Positions 1-7,977 of a stretch of 64,000 nt of DNA are shown here, in pieces. Each line of letters opens with the position of its first letter. Position 1 is the stretch's first letter. The translations under genes were made by a program, and so were the position numbers. This stretch comes from Streptomyces olivoverticillatus (GTDB lineage: Bacteria; Actinomycetota; Actinomycetes; Streptomycetales; Streptomycetaceae): NCBI RefSeq assembly GCF_014203555.1, contig NZ_JACHJH010000003.1, forward strand, positions 191,362 through 255,361, given 5' to 3'. The notes below the pieces were generated by a model that was given only the letters and a program-made list of their open reading frames with translations, was not told the origin of the DNA and did no database searches.

Positions 1-894
1 CCAGACCGCCTGGTCGTCCACGTTCCGCCGCTCTGCCGTGGCGCTCTCGCGCAGGGTGCGCAGATCCAGTACGTACAGCCTCCAGGGCGCATCGGAGGAT
101 GCGCCCTGGACGCGCTTCTTGTAGGCGATGCGCGTTCCGTCGGGGGAGAGCGAGGGGCATTCGACGTTGGTGTGCAGGGCGTGCAGCGTCCGCGCTTCGC
201 GGTCGCCGCCCACCAGATACGTCTTCCCGCCGGTGGCGACCGTGGCGTAGAAACGGTTGGCGTCGGCGAAGGTGACGCCCCAGACATTGAGGTCCGACGC
301 CCGGTGCAGACGGTCGTCGAGGAAGAACCGGTAGGCCTCCAGGTCGCGGTCCAGGGTCCAGGTACGGGTGTCGAGGACCGAGGTGCGGGTGGAGAAGGCG
401 GTGCCGGCGTAGGAGTCCCCGCTGACGAAGACCGTCCAGGCGACGCTGCGCCCGTCGGGGGAGACGCGGGCCCGGGTGGGGACGCCGGCCAGGTCGTAGT
501 GGCGCAGCTCCCGCAGGTGGGAGTCGAGGACAGCGGCGCGGTAGGTGTCGCGCAGCCTGCCGTGGACGGCCTGGAGGCAGATGCCGGTCCCGGCTGCCGT
601 GTGGAAGCGCAGGCAGCGGATGCCCGAGGCCGTCCTCGGGCCGCCGAGATCCGCCGTGGAGACGGAGGTGATCTCGTCCCGGTGCGGACCCCAGGCCATG
701 TTGCGGAAGACACTGCGGCCCGGGGCGTCGAGGGTGACCGTGCCGGAGCGCACGGGTGGGCCGCCCGCCTGCGCCCGGTCCTTCTCGGCGGCCCGCCCGG
801 CGGCGTGGAGCGTGGCGGCGGTGGCGAGACCGCTCAGCAGCAGCACTGCGGCGACCAGGACGAGCAGGCGGTTCCTGCGGCTCAGGCGGGCCAT
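1..894 (-). CDS. Secreted/anchored TolB-like PD40 beta-propeller protein, C-terminus cut by window edge
   Basis: The frame is open from an ATG at 894 to the window edge, so 298 residues are visible and the C-terminus lies outside. A short basic N-terminus (MARLSRRNR) is followed by one hydrophobic segment at about residues 10-27, read as a signal peptide or membrane anchor. The rest contains PD40-type propeller signatures such as VSPDGRSVAWT and LSPDGTRIAYKK. TolB-like propellers act as extracytoplasmic scaffolds; the partner here is unknown. The start lies 14 bases after the stop of the MFS gene, so this is probably the last gene of a three-gene operon. The family call rests on repeat motifs only. 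Confidence 0.75.
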   Translation of the reverse strand, partial: MARLSRRNRLLVLVAAVLLLSGLATAATLHAAGRAAEKDRAQAGGPPVRSGTVTLDAPGRSVFRNMAWGPHRDEITSVSTADLGGPRTASGIRCLRFHTAAGTGICLQAVHGRLRDTYRAAVLDSHLRELRHYDLAGVPTRARVSPDGRSVAWTVFVSGDSYAGTAFSTRTSVLDTRTWTLDRDLEAYRFFLDDRLHRASDLNVWGVTFADANRFYATVATGGKTYLVGGDREARTLHALHTNVECPSLSPDGTRIAYKKRVQGASSDAPWRLYVLDLRTLRESATAERRNVDDQAVW

Positions 895-908
895 GGGCGT
901 CCGGCTGT

Positions 909-2201
909 TCAACGGGCGTCCTCCTGGGTGGTGTGCGGGGCGGCGGGGCGCAGGAGCGGCACGCTCGCGGCGGCGCAGACGGCCAGACCGGCCGCGGCCG
1001 CGCCCAGGGCCGTGCGGTCTCCCCAGGCGGTCCAGGCGGCGCCGAAGGCGATCGAGCAGACGAAGCGGGCGGTGGCCTGGCCGGTCTGGACGACTGCCAG
1101 CCCGCTGCCCCGGACCGCCTCCGGGACCGCGTCGGCGGTCGCCGCGGCGAGGACTCCGTCGGTGGCGGCGTAGAAGCTGCCGTGCAGCACCAGGACGAGG
1201 CAGGCGAGGGCCGGGGTGCCGCCCGCCGGGACGATGAGGACGCCATAGGCGCCCAGGAGGGCGAGGTGCCCGCAGAGGAACAGCCGTCGCCGCCCGACGC
1301 GGTCCGCAACCGCGCCCAGCGGCAGGGCCAGCAGCAGGAAGGCGGCCGCCGTGCCCAGCGGCAGCAGCGGGAACCACGACTCCGACAGGTGCAGACGGCG
1401 CTGCAAGGTGAGGTACAGGAAGGAGTCGCTGACAGTGGTCAGACCCAGGAGAACGGCACAAGCGGTCAGCCGGCGTACCTCCGGGCGGCGCAGCAGCCCT
1501 CGTACGTGCGTCTCGTGGCGGCTCGTGGGCGCATCGGTGCGCCGGGGGCCGCCGTGGTGCCCGGGTACGAACAGCAGGAGGACGAGGACGCCCAGTGCCG
1601 CCACACAACCGCTGACGGTGAAGACGGCGTCGTAGCCGTCGGCGGCGGCCCGCAGGATCAGGAAGGCGACGAGCGGGCCGAGCAGCGCTCCGGCCGTGTC
1701 CATCGCACGGTGCGCGCCGAAAGCCCGTCCCCTGCCGGCGGGTTCGCTCGCCAGCGATATCAGGGCGTCGCGCGGTGCGGTGCGCAGCCCCTTGCCCGTA
1801 CGGTCGGCGGCCAGCACGGCACCGATCAGCGGGAGGCTGTGCACGAGGAGCAACAGCGGCTTGCACACGGCGGAGAGGCCGTAGCCGACGGTGGCCACGG
1901 CCTTGTGGCTGCCGCCCCGGCGGTCGGAGAGCCGGCCTCCGACGAGGCGCACGAGCGCGCTGGCGCCGTTGTACACCCCGTCCAGCAGGCCGAAGCCGAG
2001 CGGCGACAGGCGCAGTCCGGTGACCAGGTAGAGCGGCAGTACGGCGGTGACCATCTCCGAGGAGACGTCGGTGATCAGGCTGACGGTGCCCAGGGCGAGC
2101 ACCGTGCCGGGGACGACGGCGGCGGCCCGCCGGCCGGCGCGTTGCGCACGGCCGGCGGTGCCGGGGGCGTCCGGGGTGGTGCGGCTGTCGGCGAGGTACA
2201 C
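909..2201 (-). CDS. MFS transporter
   Basis: This 430-residue integral membrane protein has about twelve hydrophobic segments and loop motifs of the major facilitator superfamily, for example GGRLSDRRGG after the second segment and GAVADRVGRRRL in the second half. It probably exports a small molecule, but the substrate cannot be read from the sequence. The start is a GTG at 2201, only two bases after the TGA of the upstream phosphoesterase gene, so the two are almost certainly translationally coupled. The PD40 gene follows closely downstream. An N-terminal tail of about 35 residues rich in Arg and Ala precedes the first membrane segment. Confidence 0.9.
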   Translation of the reverse strand: MYLADSRTTPDAPGTAGRAQRAGRRAAAVVPGTVLALGTVSLITDVSSEMVTAVLPLYLVTGLRLSPLGFGLLDGVYNGASALVRLVGGRLSDRRGGSHKAVATVGYGLSAVCKPLLLLVHSLPLIGAVLAADRTGKGLRTAPRDALISLASEPAGRGRAFGAHRAMDTAGALLGPLVAFLILRAAADGYDAVFTVSGCVAALGVLVLLLFVPGHHGGPRRTDAPTSRHETHVRGLLRRPEVRRLTACAVLLGLTTVSDSFLYLTLQRRLHLSESWFPLLPLGTAAAFLLLALPLGAVADRVGRRRLFLCGHLALLGAYGVLIVPAGGTPALACLVLVLHGSFYAATDGVLAAATADAVPEAVRGSGLAVVQTGQATARFVCSIAFGAAWTAWGDRTALGAAAAGLAVCAAASVPLLRPAAPHTTQEDAR

Positions 2202-2203
2202 CG

Positions 2204-3103
2204 TCAGCTGTTCCAGATGCCGGTGATGTCCTTGCCGTTGGCGGCGTTTCCGGCGTGCGGCAGGCCGTACATGCTCTCGAGGGTGCGCAGCACGTCGTAG
2301 TGGTTGTACGTGGTGTCCGACGTGGCGCCCGCCTTGACGGGCTGGCCGTAGACGACGGTGGGGATGCGGTTGCCGCTGAGCCGGTTGTCCTCGTCGAAGG
2401 TGATCAGCAGGAGGCTGTTGTGGCTCTTGGCCCAGTCCGCGTAGCCCTTGAGGTTGTTCTTCAGCCAGGTGTCGCCCGTGCCCACCGAACAGTCGTGCAT
2501 GTCACTGCAGAGGTTCGGCACGACGAAGGACACCGTGGGCAGCGAGGCGTAGTCGCCGGGGAACTTGGCGAAGGTGTGCGCGCTGCTGGTGGGGACGTTG
2601 CCGAAGCCGAACCAGGGGTTGTGCTTCTGGGCGTACTTGCCGCTCTTGCAGGTGGTGGAGCCTTCGGCGGGAAGGGACTCGTTGTAGCTGGCCCAGGTCT
2701 TGCCCGCGTCGATGAGCTCGGAGGCGAGGTTGGCCTCGGAGCTGAAGCCCGGGTCGACGCAGCTGTCGTCCGTGACGCCCTGGGTGTCACCCGAGAAGAG
2801 GGCGTAGTAGTTGGGCTGGCTGGGGTGGGTCTCGGCGTAGGAGGCGGTCAGGCTGGCGCCGCCGGAGGCCAGGGAGTTGATGTACGGGGCGCTGGAGCTG
2901 CCGATGACCTGGTCGTAGGCGTGGTTCTCGAGGACGACGACCACCACGTGGTCCGGGGCGGGCAGCGCCGCGGAGGCGGCGGAGGAGTCCGAGGCCCACA
3001 GGCCGACGGACGTGGCGGCGAGTCCGCAGGCCGCGGCCATGGCTCCGAGGTGGCGGCGGCGGGGACGACGTGGGCTGTTGGCTTGAGGGGCTGCGGCAGG
3101 CAC
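2204..3103 (-). CDS. Secreted phosphoesterase / acid phosphatase-like protein (phospholipase C superfamily)
   Basis: The product has 299 residues with a Tat-like leader: arginine-rich PRRPRRRHLG at residues 11-20, a hydrophobic stretch, and an Ala-rich cleavage region near 43. The mature part starts with VVVVVLENHAYDQVIG, the metal-ligand-bearing opening of the phosphoesterase family that includes bacterial acid phosphatases and phospholipases C; ETHPSQPNYYALFSGDT and LLLITFDEDN also fit. It probably hydrolyses phosphate esters outside the cell. The GTG start at 3103 has a GGAGGA ribosome site eight bases upstream. It is first of three tightly spaced minus-strand genes, followed by an MFS transporter, but no functional link is demonstrated. 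Confidence 0.87.
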   Translation of the reverse strand: MPAAAPQANSPRRPRRRHLGAMAAACGLAATSVGLWASDSSAASAALPAPDHVVVVVLENHAYDQVIGSSSAPYINSLASGGASLTASYAETHPSQPNYYALFSGDTQGVTDDSCVDPGFSSEANLASELIDAGKTWASYNESLPAEGSTTCKSGKYAQKHNPWFGFGNVPTSSAHTFAKFPGDYASLPTVSFVVPNLCSDMHDCSVGTGDTWLKNNLKGYADWAKSHNSLLLITFDEDNRLSGNRIPTVVYGQPVKAGATSDTTYNHYDVLRTLESMYGLPHAGNAANGKDITGIWNS

Positions 3104-3280
3104 GAGGTCCTCCGGGCGTGGGGAGTTGGACAGGGCATGGTGGGTGCGCTGGCAGCGTAGGGCGGACGCAGTGGCATGTACACGACTTGCAGATGGCGGC
3201 TTCGGAAACGCCGGCCGATCGGTGCGCGACGCACGATGGTCAGTGGTGGGAGCACTTACTGGGCCCGCGGCTGCCCGCCG

Positions 3281-3577
3281 TTACGAGGCGGGCAGGCCGA
3301 GCAGCGTACGGGCCACCGCCTGCGGCGATTCGCCGCGCTCGCGGGCCAGCGCGATCACGGCGCGGCACGCAAGCTCGTTCACTCCGAAGGAGAGGGCCTC
3401 CGGCGAGACCCAGCGCGCGGCTTCCGCGCTGCGTTCGTAATCGTCGTCCACACAGGCGGCCACATAGGCCGCCGCGGCCTCGAAGAGGTTGTGCCGCCTG
3501 TCGGCGGGCGATCGCGGGGCGGGCGCCTGTCGCGCATCGTCCATGCGTTTGCGGAGTTTGTCGAACACGCGGATCAC
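3281..3577 (-). CDS. Small conserved hypothetical protein
   Basis: A 98-residue reading frame from a GTG at 3577 with a GGGGG stretch upstream. The longer frame that continues upstream is only the shadow of the oxygenase gene on the other strand. The product is hydrophilic and mostly helical by eye, with LFEAAAAYVAACVDDDYERS in the middle and a C-terminal AVIALARERGESPQAVA helix. It has no membrane segment, metal motif or recognisable domain. It is transcribed divergently from the MpaB-type oxygenase gene at 3668, leaving 90 bases for both promoters. I do not recognise the family; coding support is base composition and start context. Confidence 0.6.
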   Translation of the reverse strand: MIRVFDKLRKRMDDARQAPAPRSPADRRHNLFEAAAAYVAACVDDDYERSAEAARWVSPEALSFGVNELACRAVIALARERGESPQAVARTLLGLPAS

Positions 3578-3667
3578 CTGCCCCCGGAGCGGCTTGTCCT
3601 GCGGTCGTTCAAGTGTGCCCGCGGTCCGTAGAGTTGAACCTCCGACCAACGAAGGGGCGGCCGCCGA

Positions 3668-4561
3668 GTGAAGCGCTATGACTGGCTCAAGGAGATCCGG
3701 AGGCTCGACCCGGAGCGCGACTTCCTCCGCATCTACCGGATCACGGCGACCCTGGAGTTCCCCTGGGACGTGACCCGGGGCTTGGAGCTCGCCCTCTACC
3801 GGACCTACGCCGTGCCCAGCATCGGCCGGCTGCTGGGGGAGACGGGCGAGTTCACCGGCCGTCCGCAGAAGCGCTACGACGACACCGCGCTGCTGCTCGA
3901 CGCGGTCGTCGAGCACGGCTTCGACAGCGTGACCGGCCGGTCGGCGATCCGCCGCATCAACCAGATGCACCGCAGTTACGACATCAGCAACGATGACATG
4001 CGGTACGTCCTGTGCACCTTCGTGGTGATTCCCGGCAGGTGGCTCGATGCCTACGGCTGGCGGCGGCTGTCGGACCACGAACGGCGCGCCATGGCCGTCT
4101 ACTACGCCACGCTCGGGCGGCACATGGGGATCCAGGACATCCCCCGCACCTACGCAGAGTTCGAGCAGTGCCTCGACGCCTACGAGGCGGCGCACTTCGG
4201 CTGGTCCGAAGGCGGACGGCGGGTCTCGGACGCCACGCTCGACCTGATGGCCTCCTGGTATCCCCGCCCCCTCGCGCCTGTGGTGCGCGGTGCAGGCAAG
4301 GCTCTGCTGGGCGAGTCCCTCCTGCGCGCCTTCCACTACGAACGTCCGCACCCGGCCGCCCGTGCCGTGATCCAAGGAGCCCTGCGCGCCAGGGCCAAGG
4401 CCGTCCGCCTCCTCCCGCCGCGCCGCACCCCGCACTACGCCCGCCAGAACCCGGAGATCAAGGGCTACCGCACCGGCTACAACGTCGCCGAACTCGGCAC
4501 TTTCCCCCGGGGCGGCTGCCCGGTGCCCCACCGCGGAACGGCTTCCGATACGCCTGAATGA
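3668..4561 (+). CDS. MpaB-type oxygenase family protein (DUF2236)
   Basis: A 297-residue protein opening MKRYDWLKEIRRLDPERDF. The segments FCRI-like FLRIYRITATLEFPWDVTR, HRSYDISNDDMRYVLCTF and the WYPRPLAP region near residue 197 are characteristic of the DUF2236/MpaB-like family. The fungal MpaB enzyme is a haem oxygenase cleaving a prenyl side chain, and latex-clearing protein of rubber-degrading Streptomyces is related; the conserved histidines bind haem. The substrate here is not predictable. The GTG start at 3668 is supported by GAAGGGG ending ten bases upstream. The neighbouring hydrolase gene starts only about 140 bases downstream. Confidence 0.83.
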   Translation: MKRYDWLKEIRRLDPERDFLRIYRITATLEFPWDVTRGLELALYRTYAVPSIGRLLGETGEFTGRPQKRYDDTALLLDAVVEHGFDSVTGRSAIRRINQMHRSYDISNDDMRYVLCTFVVIPGRWLDAYGWRRLSDHERRAMAVYYATLGRHMGIQDIPRTYAEFEQCLDAYEAAHFGWSEGGRRVSDATLDLMASWYPRPLAPVVRGAGKALLGESLLRAFHYERPHPAARAVIQGALRARAKAVRLLPPRRTPHYARQNPEIKGYRTGYNVAELGTFPRGGCPVPHRGTASDTPE

Positions 4562-4620
4562 GCTGAAGACCGTGCCGGTCCCGGCGGGTCGTCAGAACCC
4601 GGGCATGGGTCGACTTTTCC

Positions 4621-4640
4621 ATATGTCGATTGCGATATAT
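4621..4640. promoter_or_regulatory. Imperfect inverted repeat upstream of the hydrolase gene, possible operator
   Basis: ATATGTCG at 4621-4628 and CGATATAT at 4633-4640 form arms matching at seven of eight positions across a 4-base centre. The AT-rich block stands out in GC-rich DNA, and TATATT at 4636-4641 could be the -10 element of the gene at 4700. A repressor bound here would block that promoter. Short TATATCG-type repeats of this kind are reported for PadR-class regulators, but no such regulator is adjacent, so the assignment is open. Confidence 0.4.
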
Positions 4641-4699
4641 TGAGGGTCGTCCTGCGGGCGGCCATCGGCGGCTGCCCGCATCGAGGAGGGGGAGCGGGC

Positions 4700-5455
4700 A
4701 TGCGTCAGGCGGGGTTCGGGACCAAAGAGGCCTGTGTGCGGTGGACGGAGGCGGCGGGGGAGGAGCCGGCGAGGGTCTACGTCCACGGGCTGGGCTCGGC
4801 CTCGACGGTGTACCACGCGCACATCGCCGCACACGCGGCACTGTCCGGGCGGCGGTCGCTCTTCGTCGACCTGCCGGGTCACGGCATCAGCGATCGGCCG
4901 CTGGACTTCGGCTACTCGCTGGAGGAACACGCCGACGTGTTGGCCGCCGTCCTGGATGCGGCCGGAGCCGGCGGCGCCGAGCTGGTGGGGCACAGCATGG
5001 GCGGCGCGGTGGCGATCGTGCTCGCGGCCAGGCGCCCCGAGCTGGTCTCCCGCCTCGTCCTTGCCGAGGCGAACCTCGACCCCAACCCGCCGGTCACGGC
5101 GGGCAGCAGCGGCATCGCGGCGTATCAGGAAGACGCATTCGTGCACGGCGGCGGCTTCGCCGAGACGCTCGAGCGAGTCGGGCCGGTGTGGCGGGCGACC
5201 ATGAGGCTGGCCGACCCCACGGCATTGCACCGCACGGCCAAGGGGCTGATCCGCGGCACGCAGCCGACCATGCGGGTCATGCTGCAGAACCTCGCCGTAC
5301 CGCGTACCTATCTCCAGGGAGAGCACAGCGGTGAACTGGCCGGGCGTGCAGAGCTGGAGGCCGCCGGAGTCGAGGTGCGGACGGTGCCCGGAGCGGGCCA
5401 CAACATCATGTTCGACAATCCCGAGGCCTTCGTCGCAGCGGTTGCCGCAGCCTGA
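4700..5455 (+). CDS. Alpha/beta hydrolase
   Basis: The 251-residue product has the alpha/beta hydrolase layout: oxyanion-hole motif VHGLGSAS at about residues 28-35, FVDLPGHG near 55-62, nucleophile elbow GHSMGG with Ser99, and a C-terminal PGAGHNI carrying the catalytic His. No signal peptide is seen, so it is probably cytoplasmic. The substrate is unknown; a small ester or a C-C bond substrate is typical for this size. The ATG at 4700 is chosen because GGAGGGGGAG lies just upstream; the longer frame from 4640 has no ribosome site. An AT-rich inverted repeat lies 60 bases upstream. Confidence 0.88.
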   Translation: MRQAGFGTKEACVRWTEAAGEEPARVYVHGLGSASTVYHAHIAAHAALSGRRSLFVDLPGHGISDRPLDFGYSLEEHADVLAAVLDAAGAGGAELVGHSMGGAVAIVLAARRPELVSRLVLAEANLDPNPPVTAGSSGIAAYQEDAFVHGGGFAETLERVGPVWRATMRLADPTALHRTAKGLIRGTQPTMRVMLQNLAVPRTYLQGEHSGELAGRAELEAAGVEVRTVPGAGHNIMFDNPEAFVAAVAAA

Positions 5456-5618
5456 CCGACATGTCGCTGGGCCGGCTGCTTATTTTCCCTGCCGTGTCCC
5501 CATCCCGTGCCAACTGGCGCACAGACGCTTGCCGACGGGGCGGGCGGGTTGCCGAGCGGACCGAGGTGAGCAAGGCTGGCACGGCAGTTACGGGGAATTG
5601 CAGAACGGGGAGGCCTGC

Positions 5619-6044
5619 ATGGCAATCGGCAAGGAACTCGACTCATTGCTGGACGAACTCACTCGACGCGTCGAAGAGATACGTCATGTGCTCGTACTGT
5701 CCAACGACGGCCTGGTGACGGGCGCCAGTGAGGGCCTGGAACGGGAGGATGCGGAACACCTGGCGGCGGTGGCGTCCGGATTGCACAGCCTCGCCCGTGG
5801 CACCGGGCGGCAATTCCGGGCGGGCCGGGTGCGGCAGACGATGGTCGAATTCGATGACGGGGTGCTCTTTGTGACGGCCGCGGGCGAGGGAAGCTGTCTG
5901 TGCGTCCTCGGCGGGCCCGGGGCCGATATCGGCCAAGTGGCATATGAAATGACCCTGCTGGTCAATCGCATCGGCGGAGGACCGGGGGTGTCGGCGCGGC
6001 AGCCGGACGCGAGCCGGCCCGGACGGAGTTATCCACAGACCTGA
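5619..6044 (+). CDS. Roadblock/LC7 domain protein
   Basis: A 141-residue protein opening MAIGKELDSLLDEL and containing the roadblock/LC7 core, with HVLVLSNDGLVTGAS, EHLAAVASGLHSLA, and a beta-rich second half including VLFVTAAGEGSCLCVLG. In Streptomyces such proteins are usually the CvnB member of conservons, where they work with a histidine-kinase-like protein, a DUF742 protein and a small Ras-like GTPase. None of those partners is here, so this is an orphan copy that may regulate an unlinked GTPase. The C-terminal 25 residues look disordered. The ATG has GGGGAGG eight bases upstream. The next gene begins 64 bases downstream in the same direction. Confidence 0.9.
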   Translation: MAIGKELDSLLDELTRRVEEIRHVLVLSNDGLVTGASEGLEREDAEHLAAVASGLHSLARGTGRQFRAGRVRQTMVEFDDGVLFVTAAGEGSCLCVLGGPGADIGQVAYEMTLLVNRIGGGPGVSARQPDASRPGRSYPQT

Positions 6045-6108
6045 CGGGCTGTCGTACCCCACCGCTACAGTCGTCACTGTCCGTAATCGATGGTGGCGGG
6101 GGTACGTC

Positions 6109-7056
6109 ATGGCCGTGCAGCAGGGTGTGGCATCGCATGCGACGCCGAACGCTCCGGAGCACAGTGTTTCGCTTGTGCGGGCGGCGCGGGAACTGCAGCT
6201 CAAACCACGCCAGTTCGACCTGGCCGTACAGCTCGGGGAGGTGGGGACCCTCTCGGGCGGTCCGGGCGGGCGGCTGCGGGTGGCGCGCGAGGAGATCGAC
6301 CGGCACAGGTCCTCGCCGGGGTTCCCGGAAGCGTTGCGGTCACGGTTGTGGGTGGTGGGCACGGCCGAAGGCGCCGAGCTGATGGGCATCGGCCCCGCGC
6401 GGTTCGTGCGTCTCGCCCGAGGCGGCTGCTTCGCGCCCGTTCGCTTCTACGTCAACCGGTACCGGGCCGTCGTCTGGCACTACCTGGCGGCGGAGGTCGT
6501 GGAGTTCGCCGACCACAGCCCCGAGATGCTCAAGGGCCGTATCCCGGCCGTGCTGAAGTCGGCCCTGGAGGAGAATCCCGACCGTCGGGCCCGCGGCTGG
6601 CGAGCCCGGAGGCTCGACCAGCTGAGCGCCCGGGCCGACGGCCCCTGGGAGCGCGCGGCGGTCCTCGCCGCCGTGCTCGACGCGGCCGAACTGGCCCGCG
6701 CGGTGACGGACCCGGCCGAACGGGCGTACATCAGCGCCCTGAGCCCGGCTCTGGTCACGGCCCGCCCGGGTACCCCCGCAGTCCAAGAAGTCATCGGCAG
6801 ACTGGTGCTGGCCCAGGATCCCGACGAGATCGAGTGGCATCGGGAATGCCTGGTCACAGCCCTGGCCCAGGCGCGCGCCGAACAACCGGTGCCCGGGACG
6901 GACGGCAATCCGGCCAAGAGGACCGGGACGGCGGCACCGGCCGAACCGGCCTGCCGCGTCCCGGCGCGGGACAAACAGGACAGGACCGAGCGGCGGGGCC
7001 TATGGGCCCGGCTGCGCAGGAGGAGGGCGCCGGACGCGTTCCAGGAGGCGCCATGA
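6109..7056 (+). CDS. Streptomyces-type hypothetical protein, probably DUF6397 family
   Basis: The 315-residue product starts with a region resembling a helix-turn-helix (VRAARELQLKPRQFDLAVQL near residues 24-43). A similar second segment is GTAEGAELMGIGPARFVRLA near 84-103, so two DNA-binding-like modules are plausible. The middle is helical and the last 70 residues are Ala/Arg/Pro-rich and probably disordered. I associate this arrangement with the DUF6397 family known mainly in Streptomyces, but that is recollection, not a search. It follows the roadblock gene by 64 bases on the same strand and may be co-transcribed. The ATG at 6109 follows a GGGGG stretch. No catalytic motif is visible. Confidence 0.65.
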   Translation: MAVQQGVASHATPNAPEHSVSLVRAARELQLKPRQFDLAVQLGEVGTLSGGPGGRLRVAREEIDRHRSSPGFPEALRSRLWVVGTAEGAELMGIGPARFVRLARGGCFAPVRFYVNRYRAVVWHYLAAEVVEFADHSPEMLKGRIPAVLKSALEENPDRRARGWRARRLDQLSARADGPWERAAVLAAVLDAAELARAVTDPAERAYISALSPALVTARPGTPAVQEVIGRLVLAQDPDEIEWHRECLVTALAQARAEQPVPGTDGNPAKRTGTAAPAEPACRVPARDKQDRTERRGLWARLRRRRAPDAFQEAP

Positions 7057-7064
7057 CGCGGTGC

Positions 7065-7928
7065 TCAACCGACCTTGCGGAACAGCCCCTCCTGCATCAC
7101 GGACACGAGAAGGCTTCCCCTTCGGTCGAAGATCTGACCACGGGCCAGCCCTCGTGCCCCCGTGGCGATGGGCGACTCCTGCTGATAGAGAAACCACTCG
7201 TCGGCACGGAACGGCCGGTGGAACCACATGGCGTGGTCCAAGGACGCCATGTCGAAGCCGCGCGGCCCCCACAGCGGTTCGACCGGCAGCCGCACCGCAT
7301 CGAGCAGTGTCATGTCACTGGCGTAGGTGAGGGCGCAGGTGTGCACGAGCGGGTCGTCGCCGAGCGGACCCACCGCACGCATCCACACGGCGCTGCGCGG
7401 CTCCGCGTGCTGCAGCTCGTCCGCCGTCCAGCGCAGCCGGTCCACGTAGCGGATGTCGAAGGCCATCCGGCGCTCCATGCGCTGCAGTGCGGTGGGCAGC
7501 TCCCCGAGGTGACCGCGGATCTCGTCGGCCAGCGGGGGCAACTGCTCCGGGTCCGGCACCCGGGGCATCGGCACCTGGTGTTCGAAGCCCGGCTCGGGCT
7601 CGTGGAAGGAGGCGGTGAGATTGAAGATCGTACGGCCCTGCTGGACGGCCACCACGCGGCGCGTGGTGAAGGACCTGCCGTCCCGCACCCGCTCCACCTG
7701 GTACACGATCGGCACCCCGGGCCGGCCGGGGCGCAGGAAGTACGCGTGCAGCGAATGGACCGGGCGGTCACCATCAGTGGTCCGCCCGGCCGCGATCAGC
7801 GCCTGTCCGGCCACCTGCCCGCCGAACACGCGCTGCAGCGACTCGTCGGGGCTGCGGCCCCGGAAGATGTTCAAGTCGATCCGCTCGAGGTCGAGCAGAC
7901 CCACCAGACGGTCGGCGGGACTCGTCAT
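7065..7928 (-). CDS. tesB: Acyl-CoA thioesterase II (TesB)
   Basis: A 287-residue double-hotdog thioesterase. The N-terminal hotdog carries VFGGQVAGQALIAAGRT and HSLHAYFLRPGRP, and the second carries YASDMTLLDA and SLDHAMWFHRPFRADEWFLY, all standard TesB signatures including the catalytic Asp of the LDHAMWFH segment. It hydrolyses acyl-CoA to free acid and CoA in the cytosol, with broad chain-length use in the family. The ATG at 7928 has AAGGAG seven bases upstream, and the longer frame to 8213 is only the shadow of the helicase. It lies 49 bases downstream of the helicase gene and may be expressed with it. Confidence 0.95.
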   Translation of the reverse strand: MTSPADRLVGLLDLERIDLNIFRGRSPDESLQRVFGGQVAGQALIAAGRTTDGDRPVHSLHAYFLRPGRPGVPIVYQVERVRDGRSFTTRRVVAVQQGRTIFNLTASFHEPEPGFEHQVPMPRVPDPEQLPPLADEIRGHLGELPTALQRMERRMAFDIRYVDRLRWTADELQHAEPRSAVWMRAVGPLGDDPLVHTCALTYASDMTLLDAVRLPVEPLWGPRGFDMASLDHAMWFHRPFRADEWFLYQQESPIATGARGLARGQIFDRRGSLLVSVMQEGLFRKVG

Positions 7929-7977
7929 CGGCACTCCTTCACTCCCGGTGCGCGCCCTGGGGGACGCGCCTCGGAGG

